The position numbers were made by a program, and so were the translations under genes. Below, one piece after another: positions 12,955-22,504 of a stretch of 64,000 nt of DNA. Positions within the stretch are counted from its first letter, which is position 1. Every line of letters begins with the position of its first letter. The notes under the pieces are model-generated. The model did no database searches. It worked only from the letters and a program-made list of their open reading frames with translations, and was not told where the DNA came from. Source of the stretch: Ustilago trichophora (Eukaryota; Basidiomycota; Ustilaginomycetes; Ustilaginales; Ustilaginaceae); contig OOIN01000002.1 in the NCBI GenBank assembly GCA_900323505.1, positions 1,550,001-1,614,000 on the forward strand. Direction: 5' to 3'.

Positions 12955-15222
12955 ATGAAGTGTACCAATTGTGGATCGTCCGCGATCGATTTTGCCGACA
13001 ACCAGGCGGTATGTTCGCAATGTGGTGTCGTTCTCGAAGAGTCGCAGATCGTGAGCGACATCACGTTCGGCGAGAACTCAGCCGGTGGGGCTGTAGTTCA
13101 GGGTAGCATGATTGCAGCCGATCAGGCCCGCGCTCGTGTCTCTGGTCCTGGTGGCTTCCGCGGTGGCTACGTCAGCGAATCACGCGAAATGACCATCGCT
13201 AACGCGCGTATCGGTATCAACAACATGGCTTCAGCACTCCGAATCCCTTCGCATGTTGCCGACCGTGCACTCCGCTTCTTCACACTTGCACTTGACGGTG
13301 GCGCGTCTGCGGCGACAGGGGATGAACCTAAGAACTACGTCCTCGGTCGCAAGTCCGAATACACCGTCGCCAGCTGTCTCTACGTTGCATGTCGAATGGA
13401 GAAGACCACACACATGCTCATCGACTTTGCCGACGCGATTCAGGTCAATGTCTTCATCCTAGGTCGATCGTACCTCAAACTCATCCGCGTTCTCAACCTG
13501 CGCCTGCCCCTCATCGACCCTTCCATCTACATCGCCCGCTTCGCCGCGCTGCTCGACTTTGGCGAAGAGACCCAAAAAGTCGCCTACGATGCATCGAGGC
13601 TCGTCTCGCGATTCCAAAAGGACTGGATCACCGAAGGTCGTCGCCCTGCCGGCATCTGTGGCGCCTGTCTGATGCTCGCTGCGCGAATGAACCACTTTCG
13701 ACGCTCGGTGAGCGAGGTCATCCAAGTCGTCAAAATCGCCGACGTGACGCTCAAGGCGCGTCTGGAAGAGTTCAAGAAGACCCCGACCGGTCAGCTCAGC
13801 GTCCAGGATTTCCGCAACGTGTGGCTCGAGGAAGAACATGCGCCGCCTGCCTTCCTGCGTGCTCGCGAGCCCGTCACCAACAAGCGAAAGCGTAAGTCGT
13901 ACAAGCACATCAAGCTTGAAGGCATCCAGGACGGAGAGGAGTCGGACGATGCCGATGCCGATGCTGACGCTGAAGGCGAAGACGCTCCGAGTGGCAGCGG
14001 CAAAGGCGCAGATGCTGACGTTGCGGATGCCATCGACCCTGCACTGGAAAAGGTGGTGGATGAGGCCACAGAGCAAGAGATCCAACAGTACCTGCAGCAA
14101 AGTCTCGCACAAGAGCTCGACAAGGCACTCGAGACGCAGGAGCGCGAGCGTGAAGAACGCGCAAAATCTGGCAAGGTCGCTTTCGAACCTTCAACTTGGA
14201 ACTCTAGCGACCCGCTTGTCGGGGGCGCCATTCCTGACGCCAATGCAGCTGGTCCCTCTGGCACCAGAGATGCCTCTCTGGACATCAACAAGGCTGGCAA
14301 GCTGCTTCCACTTGGCGGACTCGGTATGGATGTACAAAGCACATTCGGAGAAAGCTCCGATGCCGCGCCCACCAGTGGTGCAAACGAGGGTGATGCTGCT
14401 CCCCCCGCAAACAGGCGACGCAGCGTAGCCCAGCCTGTCGACGATCTGGCAGATCTGGATGAGGAGGAACTTGACCGCTTCATCCTGTCACCGGAAGAGG
14501 TGAGGATCAAGGAGCGTGTCTGGATGGAGTTTAATAAGGACTGGATGGAGTCAACGCTCAAGAAGCAGCTCAAGCTCGAACACGACCAAAAGATGGGTGT
14601 CCCCATCCGCGAGCCGTACAAGCGAAAGAAGCCCAAAGCGCCACGCGATGCATCCACCGCCATGCACAACACGTCAGCAGCCGAGAGTGCCAAGATGATG
14701 CTCAAGCAAAAGCAGTTTAGTAAGAAGATCAACTACGATGCGCTCAACAACCTCTTCCCCGGTGCCAAAGTTGTAGGTGGAGGCAGTGGGAAGAGCAGCA
14801 AGGGCGGCAAGTCCAAGAAGCTGCGCAAGAGAGGTCGACAGCAGAGCAGCGACGAGTCGTCGTCTTCGTCTGATGAGGATACTGCGAGAGGCAGAAAGGC
14901 CAGCCGAAAGGGCAACAAGTCGAAGAGCTCGCATGGTACGGGTCAAAGATATTTTGGATCGGACAACAACGATGTGCAAGCCGAGATCATTGAAGAAGAC
15001 GGAGAGATGCTGCCGCCCTCACACCCGCTGCGCAGGAAGGAGACGAGACTCAACAAGCGCGGTCAGGCGTCATCGGCGGCTGAAGAGTCGCAGGGTACTG
15101 ATCTGGGTGAAGATATGGACGAGTGGGTCGAAGGAGAAGCGACACTCGATCTGAATGCGCAGGATATGCGTAGGAAGCTGGGATACTTTGACAATGATAC
15201 TATGGATGATGATGACGATTGA
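12955..15222 (+). CDS. BRF1: TFIIIB subunit BRF1 (TFIIB-related factor)
   Basis: BRF1 joins TBP and Bdp1 in TFIIIB, which recruits RNA polymerase III to tRNA, 5S and other genes. The single-exon ORF encodes 755 residues. The N-terminus carries a zinc ribbon: C3, C6, C20 and C23 (MKCTNCG then VCSQCGVVLEES). Two cyclin-like TFIIB repeats follow at about residues 85-265, including YVACRMEKT, GRSYLKLIRVLN and RPAGICGACLMLAARM. The C-terminal half has the BRF1-specific blocks LSPEEVRIKERVWMEFNKDW (about residues 505-525) and SKKINYDALNNLF, which in yeast bind TBP and Bdp1. Acidic and Lys/Ser-rich linkers separate them, ending in an acidic tail MDDDDD. The start is the only ATG compatible with the zinc ribbon at the extreme N-terminus. 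No intron signs were found. Confidence 0.96.
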   Translation: MKCTNCGSSAIDFADNQAVCSQCGVVLEESQIVSDITFGENSAGGAVVQGSMIAADQARARVSGPGGFRGGYVSESREMTIANARIGINNMASALRIPSHVADRALRFFTLALDGGASAATGDEPKNYVLGRKSEYTVASCLYVACRMEKTTHMLIDFADAIQVNVFILGRSYLKLIRVLNLRLPLIDPSIYIARFAALLDFGEETQKVAYDASRLVSRFQKDWITEGRRPAGICGACLMLAARMNHFRRSVSEVIQVVKIADVTLKARLEEFKKTPTGQLSVQDFRNVWLEEEHAPPAFLRAREPVTNKRKRKSYKHIKLEGIQDGEESDDADADADAEGEDAPSGSGKGADADVADAIDPALEKVVDEATEQEIQQYLQQSLAQELDKALETQEREREERAKSGKVAFEPSTWNSSDPLVGGAIPDANAAGPSGTRDASLDINKAGKLLPLGGLGMDVQSTFGESSDAAPTSGANEGDAAPPANRRRSVAQPVDDLADLDEEELDRFILSPEEVRIKERVWMEFNKDWMESTLKKQLKLEHDQKMGVPIREPYKRKKPKAPRDASTAMHNTSAAESAKMMLKQKQFSKKINYDALNNLFPGAKVVGGGSGKSSKGGKSKKLRKRGRQQSSDESSSSSDEDTARGRKASRKGNKSKSSHGTGQRYFGSDNNDVQAEIIEEDGEMLPPSHPLRRKETRLNKRGQASSAAEESQGTDLGEDMDEWVEGEATLDLNAQDMRRKLGYFDNDTMDDDDD

Positions 15223-16951
15223 GCAACTTGTGGCTGCACTCTCACATTGCTTACTCGCCTTTCTTCATGTACCTGCCAAGCGCGTCGTCTTTTTGTTGCT
15301 CGCAATGATACCCGCAGCATCGCTTTCTTTGGCTGCAATTCAAGTCGTCGCTCTCACCATGCAGCTGTTGTAGAATCTGAGGTTGGCGAGACAAGAGAGG
15401 TTGCCATGCTTGCAAGGAGGCCGACTTGCTGTGGGGCCAGTAATGAGCAGTTGGCACCGCTACGATTAGGCTTCAGCACGCGTTTACAGTAGGAAGGATC
15501 GGCATTCCCGATCCCGCCCATCGTTTGGCTTGCCATCTTGGGTGAATTTCTTTTTGTGTAAAATGATTCGCCGAGCCGGCGGCGGGCTATGGGAATTTTT
15601 TAAAGCTTGTGTCGTTGACGGTATCGATTCTAGTGGCTTGTAGTTAAGGGCGGACCCTTGAGCCTCTTTTACGCGATGCGATGGATGCACTGATCACACA
15701 GCATGGCTGCCAAATTTGTGAACAAGTAGTCTAGATCGCAAATACTATGGTGTTGAAGGGAGGAAATGGAAGTTGGCGGAGGTCCATGGTCCGGGCTGCC
15801 CGGTTTGGGAAATGGCGTGGAATGAGAGAGTGTGCGGTGCACAAGCAGCCGTACTGTAATGGCATTGTACTGTAGTCCAGCCAAATTGCCAAGCCCCGAG
15901 CGGTGAGATATTTGTGCGTGGTGTACAAGGCTGAGTGTGATAGTATTCCCAAACCCAGCCGCTCCGCTCCGCTGTGCTGTACTGTTCTGTTCAATGCTGT
16001 GCACACTGTGCCGTAAAACTCGGTGAGGCACGCAATCTAAAGGTGTCGAAAATGCAAACAGATGCACGCGGTGCATTTGCGGGCCAATCTTGAGATTTGG
16101 ATTTTACTTAGGGCACCACTCTTTCTCTATCACCCACCACACCCCGCCTTTGCTATCTGCAACCTTGTTCTTTCATAGATGCTTGCCACAGTTCCCAATA
16201 CGACAGTTGAAATGTGTCGCCGAGTTGAGACAGTCGCAAAAACCACGAAACAGCTCAAACTTTGCACCTTTTTCATACTTGAGACAGGCAAGAGCAAAGA
16301 TGGGGTGCAAGTCAGTCGCCGCGGAAAACGGCAATCAGACGACCAACAAGTGTGGCCGAGCAGCTGCAGCTTAGGTAGTCTGCGAATTTTGACCGCGTTT
16401 CTACGGAGACTCCGAGACGAGACGAAACCCTTTTTCCAAAAAAGTTGTCAGACACGCTATGCTCTCTCTCTTTGGTTTCAAAGAACTTCGAGACCCTTTC
16501 TTGCTGCTGCCGAGGCTCGCCACCTTTCTATTTGACAACGTGCCGTGCCGGTCATGTCTTTTGGCCTCTAGAATCTCGAATCGGCTGTGTCACTTTTGCG
16601 TTCTACTTGTCTCTTCCGCCACTCCAACTTCTGTACGCTTGCTGATACAGTAGATGGGTGGCTGAGGCTGGGCTGAGACGGATTCCGTTCATTCTGTGCC
16701 TTCCTCGAGTATACGACGCCGGCGTCTATCCCTAGGCGAGACCTTTCCTTTTCCTTTATCCATAGAGCTGACTTTGCTTCCTTCCGACATCATATACACG
16801 CACCACCTCAACCTTTGTCGCCGTCGCATTGCACCGTTCCGATTCGCTTCCTAGATATACACGCTCAGCATCCTCTCTCAACCTAGCACCACCTTTCCGT
16901 ACACGTTTACCACCACCATATCGAGCCGCTTTTCGGCTCATCACAGCAACA
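15223..16951. other. Intergenic region between BRF1 and the secreted hydrolase
   Basis: About 1.7 kb without a supported gene. It contains TACTGTA at 15852-15858 and 15868-15874, TACAGTA at 16646-16652, and a CT-rich leader from about 16740 to the hydrolase start. ORFs here have no family resemblance. Confidence 0.6.
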
Positions 16952-18409
16952 ATGAAGTTCGCAATCGCGACACTTTTCGCCTCCATTCCCACATTGACAC
17001 TAGCAGCCATCCTCAATACTGCCCCTTTCTCTCCTACAAGCGATCCAGGAGTCTACCCACCCGACGGAGACCAAAACCCAGTCGATGGTTGGACCACTCT
17101 CCCCTCGATCCCCGGCGCACGCATCGACAACTCTACCCTTGTAGCCGGTAGCGGATCTGCTACTCTCTTGCATTACATTGATTCAGTTTACGATGCGTCC
17201 AAGATCAAGCGCGCCGTGATTCAGATTCATGGCGAGAATCGAGATGCTTGGAATCAGTGGATGTACGCCGATTTGGCCGCAAAGCGTGCCGCGACGGGGG
17301 GAAGTTTCGATAGGGACGAGGTGGTGGTAATGGCTCCAATGTTTCTTAATACTGCCGACGAAGGGGCGTATCCCTTCGATCCCACACTCGACTCGGGAAA
17401 TGCGGTGACGAGTACTCAGGATACCGCAATTACTCCTACCGCTCGTCAGAGTTATGCCCAACAGACCGGCTTGCCTTCTCGAAGAAGCATGACATTCCAG
17501 AAAAGAGGACGTCACAAGATCCCCCTTCAAAAAGTCAGCACCACTCAAGTCATGATCTGGAAATCTGTCGAATGGGGAGATGGTTCTCCCGCCTACGAGC
17601 CACTCAACTCCAACCGAGCCGGTAGCTTTGACGCCCTCGATGCAGCGGTCAACTTTTTCCTCGACCGTCAACGGTTCCCTCATCTCCGTAAAGTTGTCGT
17701 TGCTGGATTTTCCCTGGGAGCTCAACTCACCAACCGCTATGCAACTTTCAGAAATGACACTAGCGAAGATAGCAGAATCACCTATTGGATTTCCTCACCC
17801 AACAGCTTTGTCTATCTTACCGGCGATCGACCCGCCAAGATCGGCGCCGCTTGTCGATCGACCTACTCGGAATACAAGTACGGCCTTAACGGAACGCTAC
17901 CCAACTACTACATGGGATCTAGCAACCGACTTGGTCCGAGTGGAATGATCTCGCGCTACTTGAACCGTACAATCTACTACCTCGTAGGTATGCGCGATAC
18001 TAGTGCCGGACTAGACAGTTGTGGGCCCAATTCTCAGGGATCAGGACATCTCGACAAGATGTGGTACTGGACTCAAGAGGTGATCCCTATGCTACCCGGA
18101 TCTACGGGCAAAGAAGGTAAAATGCCAAGTAACAACCTGGTTAGATTCATCCAAGATACTGGGCATCAGGATTGGAAAGTCATCACGAGCGATCCAGGCG
18201 TAGAAACGGTGTGGTTAAAAGGTTGGTATGCAAATGGAACTGATGCTAAGACTCCACCGAGTAACGGGGTTGTGGCTGGGAAAGTGCCGAGTAAAAGTTT
18301 CATTACCAACGAGACGAATGGTGTTATGGGTGGGAGCAACGAGGTGAAAGGGTTGATAGTGATCATGTTTGTTGTCGTGGTGACATCTTTGCTTGTCAAT
18401 TTGTTGTAA
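16952..18409 (+). CDS. Secreted, C-terminally anchored alpha/beta hydrolase
   Basis: The ATG at 16952 gives a 485-residue protein; the same frame is open upstream to 16829 but only this start exposes a clean signal peptide (MKFAIATLFASIPTLTLA). The mature part resembles fungal alpha/beta hydrolases: an IHGEN oxyanion-type segment, the nucleophile elbow GFSLG with Ser254, and a late catalytic-type His405 in TGHQDW. Substrate is unknown; esterase or peptidase activity is possible. Between strand regions lies an Arg/Lys-rich insert (about residues 155-195) with a KR dibasic site that Kex2-type proteases could cut. Several NxS/T sequons (NNSTL, FRNDTS, NGTLP, LNRTI) fit secretion. The last 20 residues, GLIVIMFVVVVTSLLVNLL, are hydrophobic and suit a GPI signal or a membrane anchor. 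Confidence 0.8.
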   Translation: MKFAIATLFASIPTLTLAAILNTAPFSPTSDPGVYPPDGDQNPVDGWTTLPSIPGARIDNSTLVAGSGSATLLHYIDSVYDASKIKRAVIQIHGENRDAWNQWMYADLAAKRAATGGSFDRDEVVVMAPMFLNTADEGAYPFDPTLDSGNAVTSTQDTAITPTARQSYAQQTGLPSRRSMTFQKRGRHKIPLQKVSTTQVMIWKSVEWGDGSPAYEPLNSNRAGSFDALDAAVNFFLDRQRFPHLRKVVVAGFSLGAQLTNRYATFRNDTSEDSRITYWISSPNSFVYLTGDRPAKIGAACRSTYSEYKYGLNGTLPNYYMGSSNRLGPSGMISRYLNRTIYYLVGMRDTSAGLDSCGPNSQGSGHLDKMWYWTQEVIPMLPGSTGKEGKMPSNNLVRFIQDTGHQDWKVITSDPGVETVWLKGWYANGTDAKTPPSNGVVAGKVPSKSFITNETNGVMGGSNEVKGLIVIMFVVVVTSLLVNLL

Positions 18410-19048
18410 AGAAGGAAACATTTGACAGCTGTGGTGGGTTGATAAAAAAAATACCCTTGGTTAAATAACTCATTTGTCAATGGGGCGGCTGGTAGCTTGC
18501 CCATTGGATCAACACCAACTTGATCTCAACCCGATCATCCAAACTTGAAACAAATCGCTACATCCTGCACACATTAAGGAGCCATACCATCGACACTGTA
18601 GAAATCAAACTGGATCGCAAGCCTATGATGTTGTTTTCCAACCAACTGTATTTTTTCTTTGTTTTGTTTTGTTTTGTTTTGTTTGGGGTTTTCTGTTTTT
18701 AGATTGTCATCGATATACAGTGGATTTGCATGATCTTTTCGTCGTTGTTTTTGGTTGCAATTAGCAGTGTCAAGTTTGGTCATGACCGATGTGTGTGTGA
18801 TCTTGTTGCAAGCCAGCATTGCAGCTTTGACACCAGATTCTCGTGATCAAGTCATCTTGACATGCACTTAACTCTTGCTCGTCCACAAAGCATTGCTTAA
18901 AATCCCAAGACCATAAGCAAGCAAATCATATACACAAACACAAACCAGTTGCACCACAAAAAAAAGTGTCCATATTACGATACCTCTGAACGCCCATTAC
19001 ATTCGTCATCCCTCAAATCGTTACAAAAAAAAAAAAGCTCAGCCAGGC
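18410..19048. other. Convergent intergenic region
   Basis: This is 3' flanking DNA of the hydrolase (plus) and of MOB3 (minus). It contains a GTTTT pentanucleotide repeat and otherwise AT-rich sequence with no gene. Confidence 0.6.
18657..18684. repeat. (GTTTT)n pentanucleotide repeat
   Basis: Four perfect GTTTT units plus a partial one in the convergent 3' flank. Confidence 0.9.
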
Positions 19049-20629
19049 TCAAGACAAAGTTTCAACTTGATCACCACCAACTTTTGCATCCTCTGCCTTC
19101 TCCGACTTGACACCCTCTTCAGCAGCAGCATCACCAGCAGCATCACCAGCAGCATCACCAGCAGCAGCGACATTCTCCTTCTCCACCTTGGCGACACCGT
19201 TAGCAGCAGCAAGTGCAGCGGGGATATCAACTCCGCGCAACGAAATGGTCGCGTCTTTATCCTCCACGTCGCTCTTTAGCCCGCTAATCCTTTGCGTCGC
19301 ATCATCTCCACCGGTTTCACCTTCGTCTTGATCTTGATCTTCGTCTTCATCTTGCTCGTCATCATCGTTCTCGGTGGGGAGGAAGCTCGATCCAATCTTG
19401 GCTGCATTCGCGTGCGAGGGGAACGACGTCCAAGCAGGTGCATCGTCATCTCCTTCCTCGTGGTCTGGTCTGCTGAGAATCGCTGTAGGTCTGGGACTTG
19501 GTGCGGGGGGAGGAACCAGGCCTACGGCATCCACTTGTGTCGCCGTAGTTGCTGCTGCAGCTTCCTGTGGCTGCTGCAGGGTCTGTGAGAGGAGCGATCG
19601 CGGTGCAGCAGTGCCACTCCTTTCCCTCTTGGCGGTGGTACCGTTGAGTGTGAAAGCAGGTGTGTTGGTGCTACCTGTACCACGAGAGAATTCGGCCTCA
19701 TCAACGTCGTATGCAGTATCGCTTGCGCTGCTGTGCCCATGACCTGGCCGAGGAGGCAGATTGTCGGTCGCAGTAAGGTCATACGTCTCGACCAGAACGT
19801 AAAACCTCGAATAGAGCGAAGTTTCGGCCTCACATGCAAGAAAGGTGTCTTTGTGATAGCACCATGCATGGACAAAGATGCGACTCAAGCGACGCGCAAT
19901 GCTGCCGAAATGACGAAGACTGGTATTGGGGACATAGGTGCGGGATGGAAAGTGACGGGCAGAGTTGAGGAGCGAAGTGGCGCCATCGAGGGTGTGGACC
20001 ATGTAGTCGATGGCGCAGCATTGCTTTTCCTCGCCGTGGGATGCGCAGAGGTACATCCAGTCGCCAGCGTTCATAGCGGCACAGGTGGCGGGGCGAGATT
20101 GCTTATCGCACTCCTGCTGGAGAGAGGTGAGCCAAGGAGTGGTGAGGTCGAGAACGAGTCGGCGGAGTTGCTCGTAAACCCAAATGTCGGTATCGACGTT
20201 TTGGAAGATGGCGTCGTCTTCGGAATCCTTGGCTTTGTGTGAAGAGGTGAGGAATTCGATGTCGGCTTCAGTGGGCAGAGAGGTGATAGATTTGACGTTG
20301 TGAGGATCGCGGCGGACGAGCATGGCGAGATACTCTTGCAGCTGGAAGGGGCTCTCCCCACCGGCAGCGGCTGAAGATGACGAGGAAGCACCCGGAGCCC
20401 CTGAAGCTGATGAGGAAGCTGACAAAGACGATGTGGATGCTGCTGCGGATTGCGATGCAGAGCCTTTGTCTTCGGACGAAAAGTGACTCAATCGCTGCTC
20501 CGAGAGCGAAACGACCTCATCGAGCTTCTGACCGCGACGTATGCGGTTGCGACGAGGCTGACTCGACTTTGCTATGGCGAGCTTGGTTGGCAGTGCCGTT
20601 GTGGACTGCATCGAGTCGGTGATGCTCAT
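19049..20629 (-). CDS. MOB3: MOB3/phocein (MOB4-type) STRIPAK protein
   Basis: Phocein/MOB4 proteins (MOB3 in filamentous fungi) are adaptors of the STRIPAK phosphatase-kinase complex, which controls cell fusion, polarity and development. The single-exon ORF encodes 526 residues. The Mob domain covers about residues 95-300 and has the phocein signature: CAAMNAGDWMYLCASH, CCAIDYMVHTLDGATSLLN, FPSR and the zinc-ligand pair H254-x4-H259 in FVHAWCYHKDTF. The IDY-HTLDGA-LLN pattern matches MOB4 rather than Mob1/Mob2. The N-terminal 90 residues are Ser/Ala-rich. The C-terminal half, from about residue 300, is a non-conserved Pro/Ala/acidic extension that ends in a tandem DAAG repeat. That tail makes the protein much longer than the roughly 225-residue animal protein. 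Confidence 0.88.
   Translation of the reverse strand: MSITDSMQSTTALPTKLAIAKSSQPRRNRIRRGQKLDEVVSLSEQRLSHFSSEDKGSASQSAAASTSSLSASSSASGAPGASSSSSAAAGGESPFQLQEYLAMLVRRDPHNVKSITSLPTEADIEFLTSSHKAKDSEDDAIFQNVDTDIWVYEQLRRLVLDLTTPWLTSLQQECDKQSRPATCAAMNAGDWMYLCASHGEEKQCCAIDYMVHTLDGATSLLNSARHFPSRTYVPNTSLRHFGSIARRLSRIFVHAWCYHKDTFLACEAETSLYSRFYVLVETYDLTATDNLPPRPGHGHSSASDTAYDVDEAEFSRGTGSTNTPAFTLNGTTAKRERSGTAAPRSLLSQTLQQPQEAAAATTATQVDAVGLVPPPAPSPRPTAILSRPDHEEGDDDAPAWTSFPSHANAAKIGSSFLPTENDDDEQDEDEDQDQDEGETGGDDATQRISGLKSDVEDKDATISLRGVDIPAALAAANGVAKVEKENVAAAGDAAGDAAGDAAAEEGVKSEKAEDAKVGGDQVETLS
19126..19170 (-). repeat. In-frame 12-bp tandem repeat in the MOB3 tail
   Basis: About three 12-base units (AGCAGCATCACC on the plus strand) encode repeated GDAA/DAAG residues near the C-terminus. 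The unit is a multiple of three, so copy changes would keep the frame. Confidence 0.85.
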
Positions 20630-20891
20630 GATGGTGTGAGCTTTTTGGCAGACAAAGTGGTGTATAAGAATGTGGTGATGTTGGTGAGTGATTGTTCAAG
20701 TGGAAGTTGTGAGGACCAACACCTATTTGGAAAAGCAAAGTTGAAATGGAACTCGGAAGTGGGCCAATTTCCACGCGCGTGTCTGTGTCTCTGTTGTGTG
20801 TATGAGTGTGAATGTGTGGGACGCCTTCCAGAATAGGCAAACTGAGATGACAATTACAATCACACAGGCACAGGCAGCCAAAAGAGCGCGC

Positions 20892-21008
20892 ACGCGTGCG
20901 TGCGCTTGGTTGGATGCGTGACCAGCAACACAGGGGCTAGATCCAACAAGGGGTCTCGCATTCAAATTCGACATCCGACAGATACCTCTCCTAGACTCTC
21001 TTACGCGT
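20892..21008. promoter_or_regulatory. Two ACGCGT (MCB-type) elements upstream of MOB3
   Basis: ACGCGT occurs at 20892-20897, inside a larger GC-rich palindrome, and at 21003-21008, which is 264-380 bp upstream of the MOB3 ATG. In ascomycete yeasts this hexamer is the MBF G1/S site; activity here is inferred only. Confidence 0.3.
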
Positions 21009-21952
21009 CGAGATAGGTGTCGTGCGTCGGTAGAACCGTCTCTTTTTGTAGCAGCACGTATGTATAGCAGATGGCAATCAACGCCAGATACTGAAACAGG
21101 CCACACGCCTTTTGCTGAGATGGACTTGATCAACCAACAGAAGCGATAGGAATCCTTTTTGAGCATAAAGATGTTGCAAGAAGCCGAAGCCTCTGTGAGT
21201 CAAACAAGCTCAACTCGCGCGTAAGAGAGCCGAGTAAAAAGTCGCTCTAACATGAGTAATTTGATTTTCTACTCCATCGGAATCGGGCTCAGATTTGCTA
21301 TGGCGATGATATTTTGGCAATCTCCGGCAGAGCTTAACCCCGGACGTGTCGCAAAGACCAGCTCCATGGGAAACTGGTGCTGCAGATGCGCACATTTGGA
21401 AAAGCTTGACTTTTGTCTCACAAGACAAAAACAAAGAGAGAGTGCTCAGCCGACATCACTCCAGACTGATTCACGTGTCCAGAGAGAGAAAGCGGTAGTG
21501 CGTACTGGTCGAGTGTCGCCAACGGTTTCCTTTCATCGACATGTAGCGCGGGATCCGATTTGGATTGCGAGGTAGGGTCTTCCGATGCAACAGGAGCAAG
21601 CCACAATCCTATCTTTACTTTGCTCACAGCGCCAGGTCGGCACACATCCGACAACGGTACCACAAGTGCACTTTTTCTCGATTTTGTCTATTTTGCTGCG
21701 TCTTGCTTCGCTTGGCTTCGTTGCGCTTCCGATTGCATCTCTGTCCACGTCCATAGTGTCCTTCCGCCATTTGAATCCGCCGCACCGCTGAACGTGCTTT
21801 ATGCTGCAGCAGCTACACAACACAAGCCACTTCTAGCGGGTCAAAAGGCAGAGAGACTCTTTTTGCTATTTCGTGTGTGGTGTGGAAAGAACGATAATTT
21901 TCTATTTTGACAGCTCGACAGTGCAGATGCGGAAGGCGAAAAAAAAAAGAAG

Positions 21953-21982
<30 letters not shown>
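21953..21982. repeat. A30 homopolymer
   Basis: An uninterrupted A30 run preceded by A-rich sequence, about 520 bp upstream of the Zn2Cys6 gene. Confidence 0.9.
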
Positions 21983-21985
<3 letters not shown>

Positions 21986-22254
21986 AGAAGAGAGGCCTCG
22001 TGCATTGTGCGCTTCTCTGTTGCGGATTTTTGAGAGCAATGCGGCTCAGCCTGGCTATCCTGCACTTCTCGACCTGCCCTTGCCTTGCCTTCCTTTCTAC
22101 CACACCTTTCTCCATCTGACACGAGTGATCTACACACGGCTATACTCAGAGTCACACAGTCGGTCACCATTACCATCACCAACACCACCACCACCACGCC
22201 CATTTGGCGACCACGCTGCCATCGTCAATGGTATATTGTCCATAGCACACCACC

Positions 22255-22289
22255 AGTAGCAGCAGTAGCAGCAGTAGCAGCAGCAGCAT
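22255..22289. repeat. AGC/AGT triplet repeat
   Basis: Imperfect AGTAGCAGC units in the leader of the Zn2Cys6 gene, outside the coding frame. Confidence 0.85.
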
Positions 22290-22504
22290 CATCTTCAGTC
22301 TCTGCCTCTCTCGTCACTTGCGCGCCTTCGACCTGCTAACAGAGCTTTTTCAGCATCTCCGTTCTACCTTTTCGTCATCACTTTGTGCTTCTCGTTCGTT
22401 CGCTCCCTACCAGTGTTTGAGGATCCAAATCAGCTCGCATCGACATATCAACTTGGAACCATCCGTTCGTTTTCCCCACTTGATCCTGTCTCTACTTCTT
22501 CAAT

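Larger units (their letters stand above)
20630..22504. other. Divergent promoter region between MOB3 and the Zn2Cys6 regulator
   Basis: About 1.9 kb without a gene. It contains two ACGCGT motifs (20892-20897, 21003-21008), an alternating purine-pyrimidine stretch around 20885-20905, A30 at 21953-21982, an AGC/AGT triplet repeat at 22255-22289 and a CT-rich leader up to the ATG at 22505. Confidence 0.6.

Noticed and set aside
15669..16076. Minus-strand ORFs between BRF1 and the hydrolase
   Set aside because: No motif, overlapping frames, and non-coding base composition.
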